DNA of 32,288 bases, from contig NZ_BMDZ01000026.1 in NCBI RefSeq assembly GCF_014636235.1, forward strand, positions 1-32,288, written 5' to 3'. Numbering within the stretch: the first letter of the stretch is position 1; each line of letters opens with the position of its first letter. Under the pieces are notes generated by a model. The model saw nothing but the letters and a program-made list of their open reading frames with translations, had not been told where the DNA came from and made no database searches. The translations under genes and the position numbers were made by a program. The DNA comes from Tistrella bauzanensis (GTDB taxonomy: Bacteria > Pseudomonadota > Alphaproteobacteria > Tistrellales > Tistrellaceae). Shown one piece after another: positions 1-8,069 of this stretch.

Positions 1-280
1 CATGTCCCCCTCTCAGGAACACTCATACAGACTCCACTTCGCCACCGGTCGCCAGGGCTATTCTTCAAATGCGATTCCCCTGGATCGGCGCCGCACTCGA
101 CTTGTCGAGGGCTGCGGGTGCGGCTATGGTGCGCGGACCTGTCCGCTGATCCACCGGCAGGCTTCAGAATTGCCGGGCCGGCGGTGGTGCGGTGCGCAGG
201 CACCGATATGCGCCGTGCTGCCAGCCGGCGCTATGGCCCATCCCGGCTTCAGGCCGCCGACTTTTCGAGGACCGACCTCC
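1..280. other. Leader region upstream of dapA, no convincing gene
   Basis: The dapA frame stays open back to the window edge, but the extra residues are Arg/Pro/Gly-rich and unlike any DapA N-terminus, so I treat this as non-coding. It holds a short dyad, CTCGAC-TT-GTCGAG, at 96-109. I see no clear promoter hexamers. Confidence 0.4.
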
Positions 281-1180
281 ATGACCGCCGAACGCTTCCA
301 CGGTTCGATCGTCGCCACGCTGACCCCGTTCAAGGACGGCAAGGTCGACGAGAAAGCCTATGCGGCGTTCGTCGACTGGCTGATCCGCGAAGGCAGCGAC
401 GGGCTGGTTCCCTGCGGCACCACGGGCGAGTCGCCGACACTGACCCATGACGAGCACATGCGGGTGACCGAGATCTGCATCGAGGCGAATGCCGGCCGGG
501 TGCCGGTGATCGCGGGTGCCGGGTCGAATTCGACCCATGAGGCGGTGCGTCTGGCCCGACATGCCGAAGCCGCCGGCGCCGATGCCGTGCTGGTGGTGAC
601 GCCCTATTACAACAAGCCGACCCAGGCTGGTCTCTATGCCCATTTCAAGGCGGTGGCCGAGGCTGTCGGCCTGCCGGTGTTCATCTACAACATCCCCGGC
701 CGGTCGGTGATCGACATGACCGTGGATACCATGGCGCGGCTGGCGGAACTGCCCAATATCGCCGGGGTCAAGGATGCGACCGCCGATCTGGTGCGGCCGC
801 TGGCGGTGCGCCAGACCATTGGCACCGAATTCATTCAGCTTTCGGGCGAGGATGCCACCGCCGTCGCCTTCCTGGCCAATGGCGGCCATGGCTGCATTTC
901 GGTGACCGCCAACATCGCGCCGCGGCTGTGCGCCGAGATGCAGGCGGCCTGGCGGGCCGGTGATGCCGCGGGCGCATTGGCGATCCATGAACGGCTGATG
1001 CCGCTGCATCGGGCGCTGTTCGTGGAAACCAGCCCGTCGCCGGTGAAGTACGTGGCCGAAAAGCTGGGGCTGTGCGGTGCCGAACTGCGTCTGCCGCTGG
1101 TGCCCGTGACGCCCGGCACCGAACTGGTGCTGGATGCGGCCATTGCCCTCGTCGGGCTGGAACCGGCTCTGATCGGCTGA
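281..1180 (+). CDS. dapA: 4-hydroxy-tetrahydrodipicolinate synthase
   Basis: DapA condenses pyruvate with aspartate semialdehyde in the cytosol, the first committed step to diaminopimelate and lysine. The 299-residue product has the usual family length. Seen: GCGTTGES-type loop (CGTTGESPT, residues 45-53), VTPYYNKP with Tyr110, YNIPGR with Tyr136 and Arg141, and GVKDAT with Lys164, the expected Schiff-base lysine. These match the TIM-barrel N-acetylneuraminate lyase/DHDPS family. I chose the ATG at 281 because the family N-terminus ([12 protein letters not shown]) starts there, although the frame is open further upstream. It precedes smpB by 68 bp, a common alphaproteobacterial neighbourhood. 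DapA-like aldolases with other substrates exist, but the motifs and context favour true DapA. Confidence 0.95.
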   Translation: MTAERFHGSIVATLTPFKDGKVDEKAYAAFVDWLIREGSDGLVPCGTTGESPTLTHDEHMRVTEICIEANAGRVPVIAGAGSNSTHEAVRLARHAEAAGADAVLVVTPYYNKPTQAGLYAHFKAVAEAVGLPVFIYNIPGRSVIDMTVDTMARLAELPNIAGVKDATADLVRPLAVRQTIGTEFIQLSGEDATAVAFLANGGHGCISVTANIAPRLCAEMQAAWRAGDAAGALAIHERLMPLHRALFVETSPSPVKYVAEKLGLCGAELRLPLVPVTPGTELVLDAAIALVGLEPALIG

Positions 1181-1183
1181 AGC

Positions 1184-1195
1184 ATATATATATAT
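1184..1195. repeat. (AT)6 dinucleotide run between dapA and smpB
   Basis: Six perfect AT repeats start 4 bp after the dapA stop codon, in otherwise GC-rich DNA, about 55 bp before the smpB start. The run may form part of an AT-rich promoter element or leader for smpB. No good -35 hexamer is seen at the matching distance. Confidence 0.6.
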
Positions 1196-1248
1196 CCTGA
1201 GCGGCGCCGGGCATCTTCCCCGACACCGCACGCGAACCGAGGAATGGA

Positions 1249-1725
1249 ATGGCCCGCAAGAGCGGCTTGATCAGTCATGGCGACGTTGCCGTCAATCGCA
1301 AGGCACGCTTCGATTACTTCATCGAGGATACGGTGGAGGCCGGCCTGGTTCTGCACGGAACCGAGGTCAAAAGTCTGCGCGAAGGCCACTGCAACATCGC
1401 CGAGAGCTACGCCTCGGTCGAAAAGGACGAGGCCTGGCTGATCAACGCCAACATCAAGGAATATGGCGGTGGTAACCGCTTCAACCATGAGCCGCGCCGC
1501 AAGCGCAAGCTTCTGCTTCATCGCAAGGAAATCAACCGGCTGTTCGGCCTGATCAAGCGCGAGGGGGTTACGATCATCCCTCTGGTGCTCTATTTCAACG
1601 ACAAGGGCATGGCCAAGCTGAAGCTGGGTCTGGCCAAGGGCAAGAAGCTGCACGACAAGCGCGCGACCGAGCGCGACCGCGACTGGGAACGCCAGAAGGG
1701 TCGCCTGATGCGCGACAAGGGGTGA
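1249..1725 (+). CDS. smpB: SsrA (tmRNA)-binding protein SmpB
   Basis: SmpB binds tmRNA and carries it into the A site of stalled ribosomes for trans-translation. The product is 158 residues, the usual length. Seen: the OB-fold core with [14 protein letters not shown] near residues 38-51, the RNA-contacting basic segment [32 protein letters not shown], and a basic C-terminal tail ([18 protein letters not shown]) that enters the decoding path. A GAGGA element about 6 bp upstream supports the ATG at 1249. The tmRNA gene itself is not in this window. The next gene starts 4 bp after the stop codon, so the two are probably co-transcribed. Confidence 0.96.
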   Translation: MARKSGLISHGDVAVNRKARFDYFIEDTVEAGLVLHGTEVKSLREGHCNIAESYASVEKDEAWLINANIKEYGGGNRFNHEPRRKRKLLLHRKEINRLFGLIKREGVTIIPLVLYFNDKGMAKLKLGLAKGKKLHDKRATERDRDWERQKGRLMRDKG

Positions 1726-1729
1726 TCGG

Positions 1730-2419
1730 ATGTCGGACAAGGATGATGGCGCCACCACGCGGCCCGACGGGATCGTGGGCGAGGTCAAGCGCAAGCTGAT
1801 CGACACCAAGCGCAAATGGGCGGAGCAGGGGCGCGGGCTGACCGGACAGACCGCACGCGCCGAGGCCGAGCGCCTGCCCCCCGGTCAGCGGCTGGTGACC
1901 AACTTCCCGGTGCTCGACCTTGGCATTCAGCCGGCGGTTGCCACCAGTGACTGGGAGCTGACGATTGCCGGCGCGGTCGAGAACCCGCTGACCCTGCGCT
2001 GGGCTGATTTCCAGGCCTTGCCGCAGGTGCGGTTGACGTCGGACATCCACTGCGTCACGACCTGGTCGCGTTACGACAATGCCTGGGACGGTGTTTCAGC
2101 CTTCGCCCTGCTCGATCTGGTGCGGCCGAAGCCCGAGGTGCTGCACGTGTTGCTGCATTCCTATGACGGTTATACCACCAATATCGATCTGGCGGGCTTC
2201 GCCGACGATGATGTTCTGCTGGCGCATTCCTGGCAGGGCGAGCCGCTGACCCGCGAGCATGGCGGTCCGGTGCGGCTGGTCATCCCCAAGCGCTATTTCT
2301 GGAAAAGCGCCAAGTGGATCCGCCGCATCGAATTCTCGGCCGCGGATGCGCCCGGCTTCTGGGAGATGCGCGGCTATCACAACGAGGCCGATCCGTTTAC
2401 GGAAGAACGCTATTCCTGA
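1730..2419 (+). CDS. Sulfite-oxidase-fold molybdopterin-dependent oxidoreductase (cytosolic)
   Basis: A 229-residue protein of the oxidoreductase molybdopterin-binding (sulfite oxidase/MsrP) superfamily. Seen: TSDIHCVTTWSRYDNAWDGV, where Cys108 is the expected thiolate ligand to molybdenum, HSYDGYTTNIDL, LTREHGGPVRLVIPKRYFWKSAKW and EFWEMRGYH-like WEMRGYHNEADPF near the C-terminus. There is no Tat or Sec signal, no haem domain and no adjacent MsrQ-type membrane partner, so the enzyme is predicted to be soluble and cytosolic. The N-terminal 55 residues are charged. Its substrate and redox partner cannot be read from the sequence. The start at 1730 follows an AAGGGG element within the end of smpB and only 4 bp separate the genes, suggesting one transcript. 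The family assignment is firm; the function is open. Confidence 0.88.
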   Translation: MSDKDDGATTRPDGIVGEVKRKLIDTKRKWAEQGRGLTGQTARAEAERLPPGQRLVTNFPVLDLGIQPAVATSDWELTIAGAVENPLTLRWADFQALPQVRLTSDIHCVTTWSRYDNAWDGVSAFALLDLVRPKPEVLHVLLHSYDGYTTNIDLAGFADDDVLLAHSWQGEPLTREHGGPVRLVIPKRYFWKSAKWIRRIEFSAADAPGFWEMRGYHNEADPFTEERYS

Positions 2420-2435
2420 CCATTCAGCCAGGCGT

Positions 2436-2477
2436 GGTCAGGCGGGCGCGGTCAGGCGGGCGCGGCCAGGCGGGCGC
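2436..2477. repeat. Three 14-bp tandem repeats at the 3' end of the uracil-DNA glycosylase gene
   Basis: The unit ggtcaggcgggcgc is present at 2436-2449 and 2450-2463, with a one-base variant (ggccaggcgggcgc) at 2464-2477. The array spans the stop codon of the minus-strand glycosylase gene (TGA at 2454-2452). Because the unit is not a multiple of three, each copy is read in a different frame, and the current C-terminus RLAAPA is encoded by repeat sequence. Confidence 0.9.
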
Positions 2478-3234
2478 GGATCGTGCCGACCACCTGATCG
2501 AACATCCGCGCGGTCAGCCGGCCGGTGTTCACGTTATAGCGCGAGCAGTGAAAGCTGTCCGCCACCAGCAGGGGCCGCGCCGGCGACGGAGCGGCCCTTT
2601 CGCTGTGCGGCACCACCCGGTCACGGGATGATGCCGGCATCGTCGCGGGCATCACGCTATGCATGGCGCCGTGGGCGAAGGGATGGGCCGCCAGCCGCAG
2701 ACCAAGGGTGCGGAGGACGGCGTCATGCGCGATGCGGCCCAGCGCCAGGATCACCTGCAATCGCGGCATCGCCGCCATTTCATCGACCAGGAACGGACGG
2801 CAGTTGTTGGCCTCGGCGGGTGTCGGTTTGTTTTCGGGCGGCACGCAGCGCACGGCATTGGTGATCCGGCAATCCAGCGCCACCAGCCCGTCATCGGCCC
2901 GGCGGTCGAACCGGCCGTCGATGAAGCCGTGGTCGATCAGCGTGGGATAGAGCAGATCGCCGGCATAGTCGCCGGTGAAGGGCCGTCCGGTGCGGTTGGC
3001 ACCCCGCAGACCTGGTGCCAGCCCCACCACCAGCAGACGCGCCGACAGCGACCCGAAGGCCGGAACCGGGCCGTTGTGCCAGTCGGGCTCGGTGATCCGG
3101 CGCTCGGCCCGCCAGGCCGCGAGGCGCGGGCAGCGCGGACAATCGGGGTCGGGCTGGGTCGGCTGAACACCGGATGGCTGAAGGGCGGGGGGCTGTGCGG
3201 GCATCGGCGGATGAACCATCGGCTTGGCAGCCAT
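2452..3234 (-). CDS. Uracil-DNA glycosylase, Fe-S type (family 5-like, UdgB)
   Basis: Removes uracil (and in family 5 also hypoxanthine or xanthine) from DNA for base excision repair. In 260 residues I see the family-5 motif GLAPGLRGANRTGRPFTGD at 71-89, a second motif with His229 (SFHCSRYNVNTGRLT, 227-241), and four cysteines at 32, 35, 130 and 145 in the spacing expected of the 4Fe-4S cluster. The usual HPS of motif 2 is HCS here. A loop of roughly 25 residues (about 196-220) before motif 2 looks longer than usual. The ATG at 3234 is chosen because upstream in-frame sequence is low-complexity and runs into the hairpin at 3317-3364. It is convergent with the molybdoenzyme gene, and its last codons lie in a 14-bp tandem repeat. 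Confidence 0.9.
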   Translation of the reverse strand: MAAKPMVHPPMPAQPPALQPSGVQPTQPDPDCPRCPRLAAWRAERRITEPDWHNGPVPAFGSLSARLLVVGLAPGLRGANRTGRPFTGDYAGDLLYPTLIDHGFIDGRFDRRADDGLVALDCRITNAVRCVPPENKPTPAEANNCRPFLVDEMAAMPRLQVILALGRIAHDAVLRTLGLRLAAHPFAHGAMHSVMPATMPASSRDRVVPHSERAAPSPARPLLVADSFHCSRYNVNTGRLTARMFDQVVGTIRARLAAPA

Positions 3235-3316
3235 GGACCTGACATACCGTGAGCTCGGCGTTCTGGCCGCGGCTCGGCATCCTGGCCATGGGCTCGGCAT
3301 TTCAGGCGGCTGAACG

Positions 3317-3364
3317 GAAAACGCCATCCGTTGCGGGCCGCAAGGGCCGCGCGACGGATGGCGT
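3317..3364 (-). terminator. Hairpin terminator downstream of the NYN gene
   Basis: An 11-bp perfect inverted repeat (ACGCCATCCGT at 3321-3331 with ACGGATGGCGT at 3354-3364) extends inward by a further GC-rich stem with one bulge (ggcc at 3336-3339 with ggcc at 3345-3348). Read on the minus strand it is followed by TTTTCC. It lies between the minus-strand NYN gene and the glycosylase gene, so it should end the NYN transcript. Confidence 0.75.
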
Positions 3365-3437
3365 GATCTGGCGGCACGGCCGGACCATAGCGGATCCCGG
3401 AGATATGCCCCGGGGCCTGCCACATCCGGCCGCCCGA

Positions 3438-4283
3438 TCAGCTACGGCGACGGGGTGTGCGCGGCTTCACGGGTGCCGGCACTGGCGCAGGGGCCGGAGC
3501 CGGCGCAGGCACCGGTGCGGGCTTGACTGGTGCGGCGGCCGGCTCGTCCTCGTCCTCGTAATCCTCGTCGTCGTCGTCGTAATCGTCGTCGTCCTCGTAG
3601 TCGTCGTCGTCCTCGAACTCGTCATCATCCTCAATGATGTCGTCGTCCTCGGGTTCGGCGTCGGTGGTCGGCGCGGGCACGTCCTCCATCAGCTTGCGGC
3701 GACGCTCGCCACGCTGGCGGCCGGCCTCGGCCTCGGCGCGCGAACGCGCGATCACCGGTTCCAGATCCTTCAGATCCAGGAACACATCGGCCTGGCGACG
3801 CAGCTCATCGGCCACCATCGGCGGCTGGGTACGGATGGTGCCGATCACCGTCACGCGCACGCCGCGGCGCTGCACCGCTTCCACGAGCCGGCGGAAATCG
3901 CCGTCGCCCGAGAAGATCACCAGATGATCGACATGATCGGCCATTTCCATGGCATCGACCGTCAGCTCGACATCCATGTCACCGCGCACCCGGCGGCGAC
4001 CGGTGGCGTCGGTAAATTCCTTCGCCGGCTTGGTCACCATCGTGTAGCCGTTATAGTCAAGCCAATCGACCAATGGCCGGATCGGCGAATAATCCTGCTC
4101 GTCGAGCAGGGCGGTGTAATAAAACGCGCGCACGACATAGGCGCGCGTCCTGAAGTAGTCCAGCAACCGCCGGTAATCTATATCGAAGCTCAAACTGCGG
4201 GCGGCACCGTAAAGGTTGGCCCCGTCAATGAACAGCGCAACGCGCTCGCCTTCGTGGAAAATGCTGTCGATAGATCGTGCCAT
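3438..4283 (-). CDS. NYN/LabA-like (DUF88) domain protein with acidic tail
   Basis: Residues 14-175 form a NYN (PIN-like) domain, a fold of metal-dependent ribonucleases. Seen: FIDGANLYG with Asp20 and Asn23, RGDMDVELTVDAM with Asp102 and Asp104, and SGDGDFRRLV with Asp127 and Asp129, the acidic residues expected at the metal site. After a basic helix (about 178-199) comes an extremely acidic stretch at 209-248, built almost entirely of Asp, Glu and Tyr, and then a Pro/Ala-rich, Lys/Arg-ending tail to residue 281. The tail is encoded by GTC/CTC-type trinucleotide-rich DNA at about 3540-3660. The ATG at 4283 starts at the family N-terminus; an upstream in-frame ATG at 4310 is possible. The gene is divergent from folK, a common alphaproteobacterial position. 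The substrate RNA is unknown. Confidence 0.88.
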   Translation of the reverse strand: MARSIDSIFHEGERVALFIDGANLYGAARSLSFDIDYRRLLDYFRTRAYVVRAFYYTALLDEQDYSPIRPLVDWLDYNGYTMVTKPAKEFTDATGRRRVRGDMDVELTVDAMEMADHVDHLVIFSGDGDFRRLVEAVQRRGVRVTVIGTIRTQPPMVADELRRQADVFLDLKDLEPVIARSRAEAEAGRQRGERRRKLMEDVPAPTTDAEPEDDDIIEDDDEFEDDDDYEDDDDYDDDDEDYEDEDEPAAAPVKPAPVPAPAPAPAPVPAPVKPRTPRRRS

Positions 4284-4423
4284 GAGTATATCTTTCGGTG
4301 GAATTCGCATGAGGGTCGGTCGTGACGCGACACATGACCGCCGGATCAATCACCACGTCTCGCGGCGGCTGCGCGTACTTAATCCGGCATCGGGGTAGAT
4401 TACAAGACGGAACGCATCAAATC

Positions 4424-5053
4424 ATGGCCCAAATCGGTAGACGTCAGACATTTATCGCCGTGGGGGCAAATCTCGCGGATGCGTATGGTAGAACACCCGC
4501 CGATGCCTGCAAAGCAGCGGTGGCGCGGATGGCTGCGCTGGGCTTCGAGATTGTTGGCGTGTCGCGGTGGTATGAGACGGCACCCGTGCCGGATCTGGGC
4601 GGTCCGTGGTATGTGAACGGGGTGGTGCATGTAACGACGGCGCTGGATCCGGTTCAAGTGCTGGAACTGCTGCATCGCATCGAAGCCGAATTCGGCCGGG
4701 TGCGCCGCCGGCGGTGGGAGGCGAGGCCACTGGATCTTGATCTGTTGGACCAGGACGGTGTCGTGCGCGCCCCGGCGGTGGCACCCACGCCGATCGTGGT
4801 CGGTGCTGCGGTCGTCGATGACGGGCGGGTGCCGGATCCGGAATTGCCGCATCCACGGCTGGCCGCACGCGGTTTCGTGCTGTTGCCGCTGGCGGATGTG
4901 GCGCCGGACTGGCGCCATCCGGTCACCGGAGAGAGCGTGGCGTCGCTGATCGCGGCCCTGCCGCCCGGACAGATGATCAGGCCGATGGGCGAGGTGGGTA
5001 TGGCGGATGCGGGTGCAACGGCTGCATCCGCATCGCACCGGGCGCAGGGCTGA
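4424..5053 (+). CDS. folK: 2-amino-4-hydroxy-6-hydroxymethyldihydropteridine pyrophosphokinase
   Basis: Transfers pyrophosphate from ATP to 6-hydroxymethyl-7,8-dihydropterin in folate synthesis. The 209-residue product shows FIAVGANLADAYG, SRWYETAPV, YVNGVVHVTT, the FGR-x-R-x-x-R-W motif (EAEFGRVRRRRWEARPLDLDLL) and HPRLAARGFVLLPLADVAPDW, all HPPK hallmarks. It is about 45 residues longer than E. coli FolK, partly through an Ala/Gly-rich C-terminal tail. I chose the ATG at 4424; the upstream in-frame extension is unlike the family. It is divergent from the NYN gene across 140 bp and precedes rpoZ by 198 bp. An 8-bp inverted repeat (GCGGATGC/GCATCCGC, 5003-5031) lies in the tail codons. Confidence 0.94.
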   Translation: MAQIGRRQTFIAVGANLADAYGRTPADACKAAVARMAALGFEIVGVSRWYETAPVPDLGGPWYVNGVVHVTTALDPVQVLELLHRIEAEFGRVRRRRWEARPLDLDLLDQDGVVRAPAVAPTPIVVGAAVVDDGRVPDPELPHPRLAARGFVLLPLADVAPDWRHPVTGESVASLIAALPPGQMIRPMGEVGMADAGATAASASHRAQG

Positions 5054-5129
5054 CCCCCGTCTGCGACATGGCCGACGGTGGATGAGGACCGGACGACCTG
5101 TCTTTCGGCTGAAAATGCCCGACAGCGCT

Positions 5130-5156
5130 TTGACTTCGCGAGAGCGTTGTCATAGT
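5130..5156 (+). promoter_or_regulatory. Candidate sigma-70 promoter of rpoZ
   Basis: TTGACT at 5130-5135 and CATAGT at 5151-5156 are separated by 15 bp, a short spacer. It lies about 95 bp upstream of rpoZ. The leader that would follow carries a T7 run at 5212-5218 and a small dyad GACT-N5-AGTC just before the GGAG ribosome-binding site (5239-5242). Confidence 0.4.
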
Positions 5157-5251
5157 GTTCCGCGCCCGACGCGGGAGTACGGCCTTGCAGCCGCGCCGTC
5201 GTCGTCCTACCTTTTTTTGAGCGACTCTAAAAGTCATCGGAGCAAGCGACC

Positions 5252-5656
5252 ATGGCCCGCGTCACCGTTGAAGACTGCGTCCGTCTCGTCCCCAACCGGT
5301 TCGATCTGGTGCTGATGGCCGCCCAGCGCGCCCGCGAGATCTCGTCCGGGGCGGCACTGACCATCGACCGCGACAACGACAAGAATCCCGTCGTCGCCCT
5401 GCGCGAAATCGCCGACGAGACCCTCGACCTCGATACCATCTCGCGTCAGCTGGTCCAGACCCATCAGCGGGTTCCGGAAGTGGACGAGCCCGACGAGGAC
5501 ATGCTGGACGCCATCGGCGAGGTTGCCTCGATCGCGAGCCGCCAATTGGCCGAAAGCGAACTGGCGGCCGGCAATTCCCTGTCTCTGGCCGATGACGACG
5601 ACGACGCGGCCTTCGCCGGCCCGCGCTTTGAAGACGCCGATCCCGACGACGTCTGA
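5252..5656 (+). CDS. rpoZ: RNA polymerase omega subunit
   Basis: Omega assists folding and assembly of the beta-prime subunit and forms part of the ppGpp site 1 on RNA polymerase. The 134-residue product begins ARVTVEDCV and contains [17 protein letters not shown] and [13 protein letters not shown], the conserved omega helices. The C-terminus (about 95-134) is an Asp-rich extension common in alphaproteobacteria. A GGAG element 9 bp upstream fixes the ATG at 5252. The next gene is the (p)ppGpp synthetase/hydrolase, the standard rpoZ-rsh pairing, so effector enzyme and target subunit are neighbours. Confidence 0.96.
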   Translation: MARVTVEDCVRLVPNRFDLVLMAAQRAREISSGAALTIDRDNDKNPVVALREIADETLDLDTISRQLVQTHQRVPEVDEPDEDMLDAIGEVASIASRQLAESELAAGNSLSLADDDDDAAFAGPRFEDADPDDV

Positions 5657-5662
5657 TCGCCG

Positions 5663-5777
5663 CCGGCATCCAGGCCCATGCGCGGCCGGGCCGGCCGGCC
5701 GGTGCTTGCGGGTGATAATCATGGCCGGCCATGGCGGGTCCGCATGTGACATCGCCGGGCCGGTCCTGGATGGCCGG
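5663..5777. repeat. Large imperfect dyad in the rpoZ-rsh intergenic region
   Basis: CCGGCATCCAGG (5663-5674) can pair with CCTGGAT-GG-CCGG (5765-5777) with one bulged base. Inside lie a GGCCGG-rich run and a perfect 14-bp palindrome, CATGGCCGGCCATG (5720-5733). There is no T-run, so it may be a factor-dependent terminator, an RNA-stability element or a regulatory site ahead of rsh. Confidence 0.5.
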
Positions 5778-5825
5778 TTCCGGCGGCGCAGCGGAACCGA
5801 CGCTTGTTGTGGGTGATGCTGTTCG

Positions 5826-7985
5826 GTGATCCGTCAATACGAGCTTGTGGAGCGGGTCAAGGCCTATGACCCGGATCTGGACGAGGCGGCGTTGAACCGC
5901 GCCTACGTCTATGCGATGAAGATGCACGGCTCGCAGAAGCGCGCGTCCGGCGACCCCTATTTCCTGCATCCGCTGGAAGTCGCCGGTATTCTGACCGAAT
6001 TGCGGCTCGACAGCCGCTCGATCGTCACCGCCCTGTTGCACGACACCATCGAGGACACCCCGGCCACGCTGGAGGAGATCGACCAGATCTTCGGCAGCGA
6101 GGTGGCGCGGCTTGTGGATGGCGTCACCAAGCTGTCGAAGATCGAACTCCAGTCGGAGCAGGCCAAGCAGGCTGAGAACTTCCGCAAACTGCTGCTGGCG
6201 ATGTCGGACGACATCCGGGTGCTGCTGGTCAAGCTGGCCGACCGGCTGCACAACATGCGCACCCTGCATTACATCGCCAAGCCCGAGAAGCGGCGGCGGA
6301 TCGCCCTTGAGACGCTGGAGATCTATGCGCCGCTGGCCGAGCGCATCGGTATGCAGTCGATCAAGGACGAACTGGACGATCTGGCGTTCAAGGAGCTGTA
6401 TCCCGACGCCCGCGACTCGATCCTGAAGCGGCTCGCCTATCTGCGCGAGAACGGCTCGGATCTGGTGGCGCGGATCGTGGACGAGTTGAAGCGGGTGGTG
6501 ACGGCGACCGGAACCACCGCCGAAATCTATGGCCGCGAGAAGCGGCCGTATTCGATCTGGCGCAAGATGCAGCGCAAGAATGTCAGCTTCGAGCAGTTGT
6601 CGGACATCATGGCCTTCCGGGTTGCGGTCGACAGCATCCGCGACTGTTATGCGGTGCTGGGATCGGTGCACGGCTCGTACCGGATGGTGCCGGGGCGGTT
6701 CAAGGATTTCATCAGCAATCCCAAACCAAATGGCTACCGGTCGCTGCACACCACGGTGATCGGCCCGGAACGACAGCGGATCGAGGTGCAGATCCGCACC
6801 CGTGAAATGCATGAGGTGGCGGAATACGGCGTTGCCGCGCACTGGCTGTACAAGCAGGAAAGTGGCGGTCATGAGGGCCGGCAGTATCGCTGGATCCGCG
6901 GTCTGCTGGAAATTCTCGATCAGGCATCGAACCCTGAGGAATTTCTTGAGCACACCAAGCTTGAGATGTTCCAGGATCAGGTATTCTGCTTCTCGCCCAA
7001 GGGCGATCTGATCGCCCTGCCGCGCGGGGCCACGCCGATCGACTTCGCCTATGCCGTCCATTCCGAGATCGGCGATACCTGCGTGGGCGCCAAGATCAAC
7101 GGCCGGATGATGCCGCTGCGCACCCAGTTGCAGAATGGCGACCAGATCGAGATCATCACCTCGAAGGCGCAGACGCCGTCGCCGGCCTGGGAGCGCTTCG
7201 TCGTCACCGGCAAGGCGCGGTCGCGCATCCGGCGCTTCATCCGTCTGCGTGAGCGTGAACAATATGTCAGCCTGGGCCGGGCGATCCTGCAGAAGAGCTT
7301 CCGGCAGGAACAGCGCCCCCTGACCGAAAAGGGCCTGGACCGGGCGCTGCGTGTGTTCACCCACCGCACGCTCGATGATCTGTATGCCGCGGTCGGCAAG
7401 GGCGACATCACCGCGCGCCAGGTGATCGACACCGTGTTCCCCGAGGCGCGGCCCCAGAAGGAAGACAGCATCGACGGTGCCAAGGTGGTGCCGCTGAAGC
7501 GGATGCGCAGCGCCAAATCGGGTGCCAATGGCTATGCGATCCCGATCCGGGGCCTGATCCCCGGCATGGCGGTGCATTATGCCGGCTGCTGCCATCCGAT
7601 TCCGGGCGACCGGATCGTCGGCATCGTCGCCACCGGCAAGGGCGTGACCATCCACACCATCGACTGCGAGACGCTGGAACAATTCGTCGACGAGCCGGAA
7701 CGCTGGCTGGATCTGGCCTGGGACACCGGGTCCGACAAGGGCCAGGGCCATACCGCGCGGTTGAATGTGATGGTCTCGAACGAGCCCGGCGGACTTGCGG
7801 CCTTGACGACCATGATCGCCAAGCATTATGGCAACATCATCAATCTGAAGATCACCAACCGCACCTCGGAATTTTTCGAGATGATCGTCGATGTCGAGGT
7901 GCATGACGTGAAACATCTGACGCATATCATTGCCGCGCTGCGCGCCGACCCCGTGATCAACTCGGTCGACCGGGCACGGGGCTGA
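5826..7985 (+). CDS. rsh: Bifunctional (p)ppGpp synthetase/hydrolase (RelA/SpoT homologue)
   Basis: The single long RSH enzyme typical of alphaproteobacteria, which makes and degrades (p)ppGpp in the stringent response. In 719 residues the order is: hydrolase HD domain with His48, His72-Asp73 and Glu76-Asp77 in LHDTIEDT and Asp138 (KLADRLHNM); synthetase domain from about 235 with GREKRPYSIWRKM, RFKD at 291-294, NPKPNGYRSLHTT and EVQIRT; TGS domain at about 378-440 (FSPKGDLIALPRGATPIDFA); and a C-terminal ACT domain at about 645-719. The intact HD residues and the basic RFKD motif are the known signature of bifunctional rather than RelA-only enzymes. The start is GTG at 5826, giving the family N-terminus MIRQYELVERVKAYDP; no strong Shine-Dalgarno is seen. 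Confidence 0.96.
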   Translation: MIRQYELVERVKAYDPDLDEAALNRAYVYAMKMHGSQKRASGDPYFLHPLEVAGILTELRLDSRSIVTALLHDTIEDTPATLEEIDQIFGSEVARLVDGVTKLSKIELQSEQAKQAENFRKLLLAMSDDIRVLLVKLADRLHNMRTLHYIAKPEKRRRIALETLEIYAPLAERIGMQSIKDELDDLAFKELYPDARDSILKRLAYLRENGSDLVARIVDELKRVVTATGTTAEIYGREKRPYSIWRKMQRKNVSFEQLSDIMAFRVAVDSIRDCYAVLGSVHGSYRMVPGRFKDFISNPKPNGYRSLHTTVIGPERQRIEVQIRTREMHEVAEYGVAAHWLYKQESGGHEGRQYRWIRGLLEILDQASNPEEFLEHTKLEMFQDQVFCFSPKGDLIALPRGATPIDFAYAVHSEIGDTCVGAKINGRMMPLRTQLQNGDQIEIITSKAQTPSPAWERFVVTGKARSRIRRFIRLREREQYVSLGRAILQKSFRQEQRPLTEKGLDRALRVFTHRTLDDLYAAVGKGDITARQVIDTVFPEARPQKEDSIDGAKVVPLKRMRSAKSGANGYAIPIRGLIPGMAVHYAGCCHPIPGDRIVGIVATGKGVTIHTIDCETLEQFVDEPERWLDLAWDTGSDKGQGHTARLNVMVSNEPGGLAALTTMIAKHYGNIINLKITNRTSEFFEMIVDVEVHDVKHLTHIIAALRADPVINSVDRARG

Positions 7986-8069
7986 CACCGCCCTGCCAAT
8001 GATCCCGTGTGCCGGCCCGACCGGCTCGCCCGCCTTGCGGACCTTGTATTTATGGAGACCCCGTCACCG

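Noticed and set aside
2-280. N-terminal extension of DapA or a small upstream gene
   Set aside because: Composition is Arg/Gly/Pro-rich with no similarity to DapA N-termini, and the standard start at 281 gives the normal length.
3249-4325. A plus-strand open frame with a long valine/leucine run that looks like a membrane segment
   Set aside because: It is the antisense of the Asp/Glu tail of the NYN protein; the apparent TM stretch is an artefact of GTC/CTC repeats.
5262-7988. A 908-codon open frame antisense to rsh (and rpoZ)
   Set aside because: GC-rich codon usage keeps the antisense frame open; the translation has no domain pattern, while the sense strand encodes clear Rsh and omega proteins.
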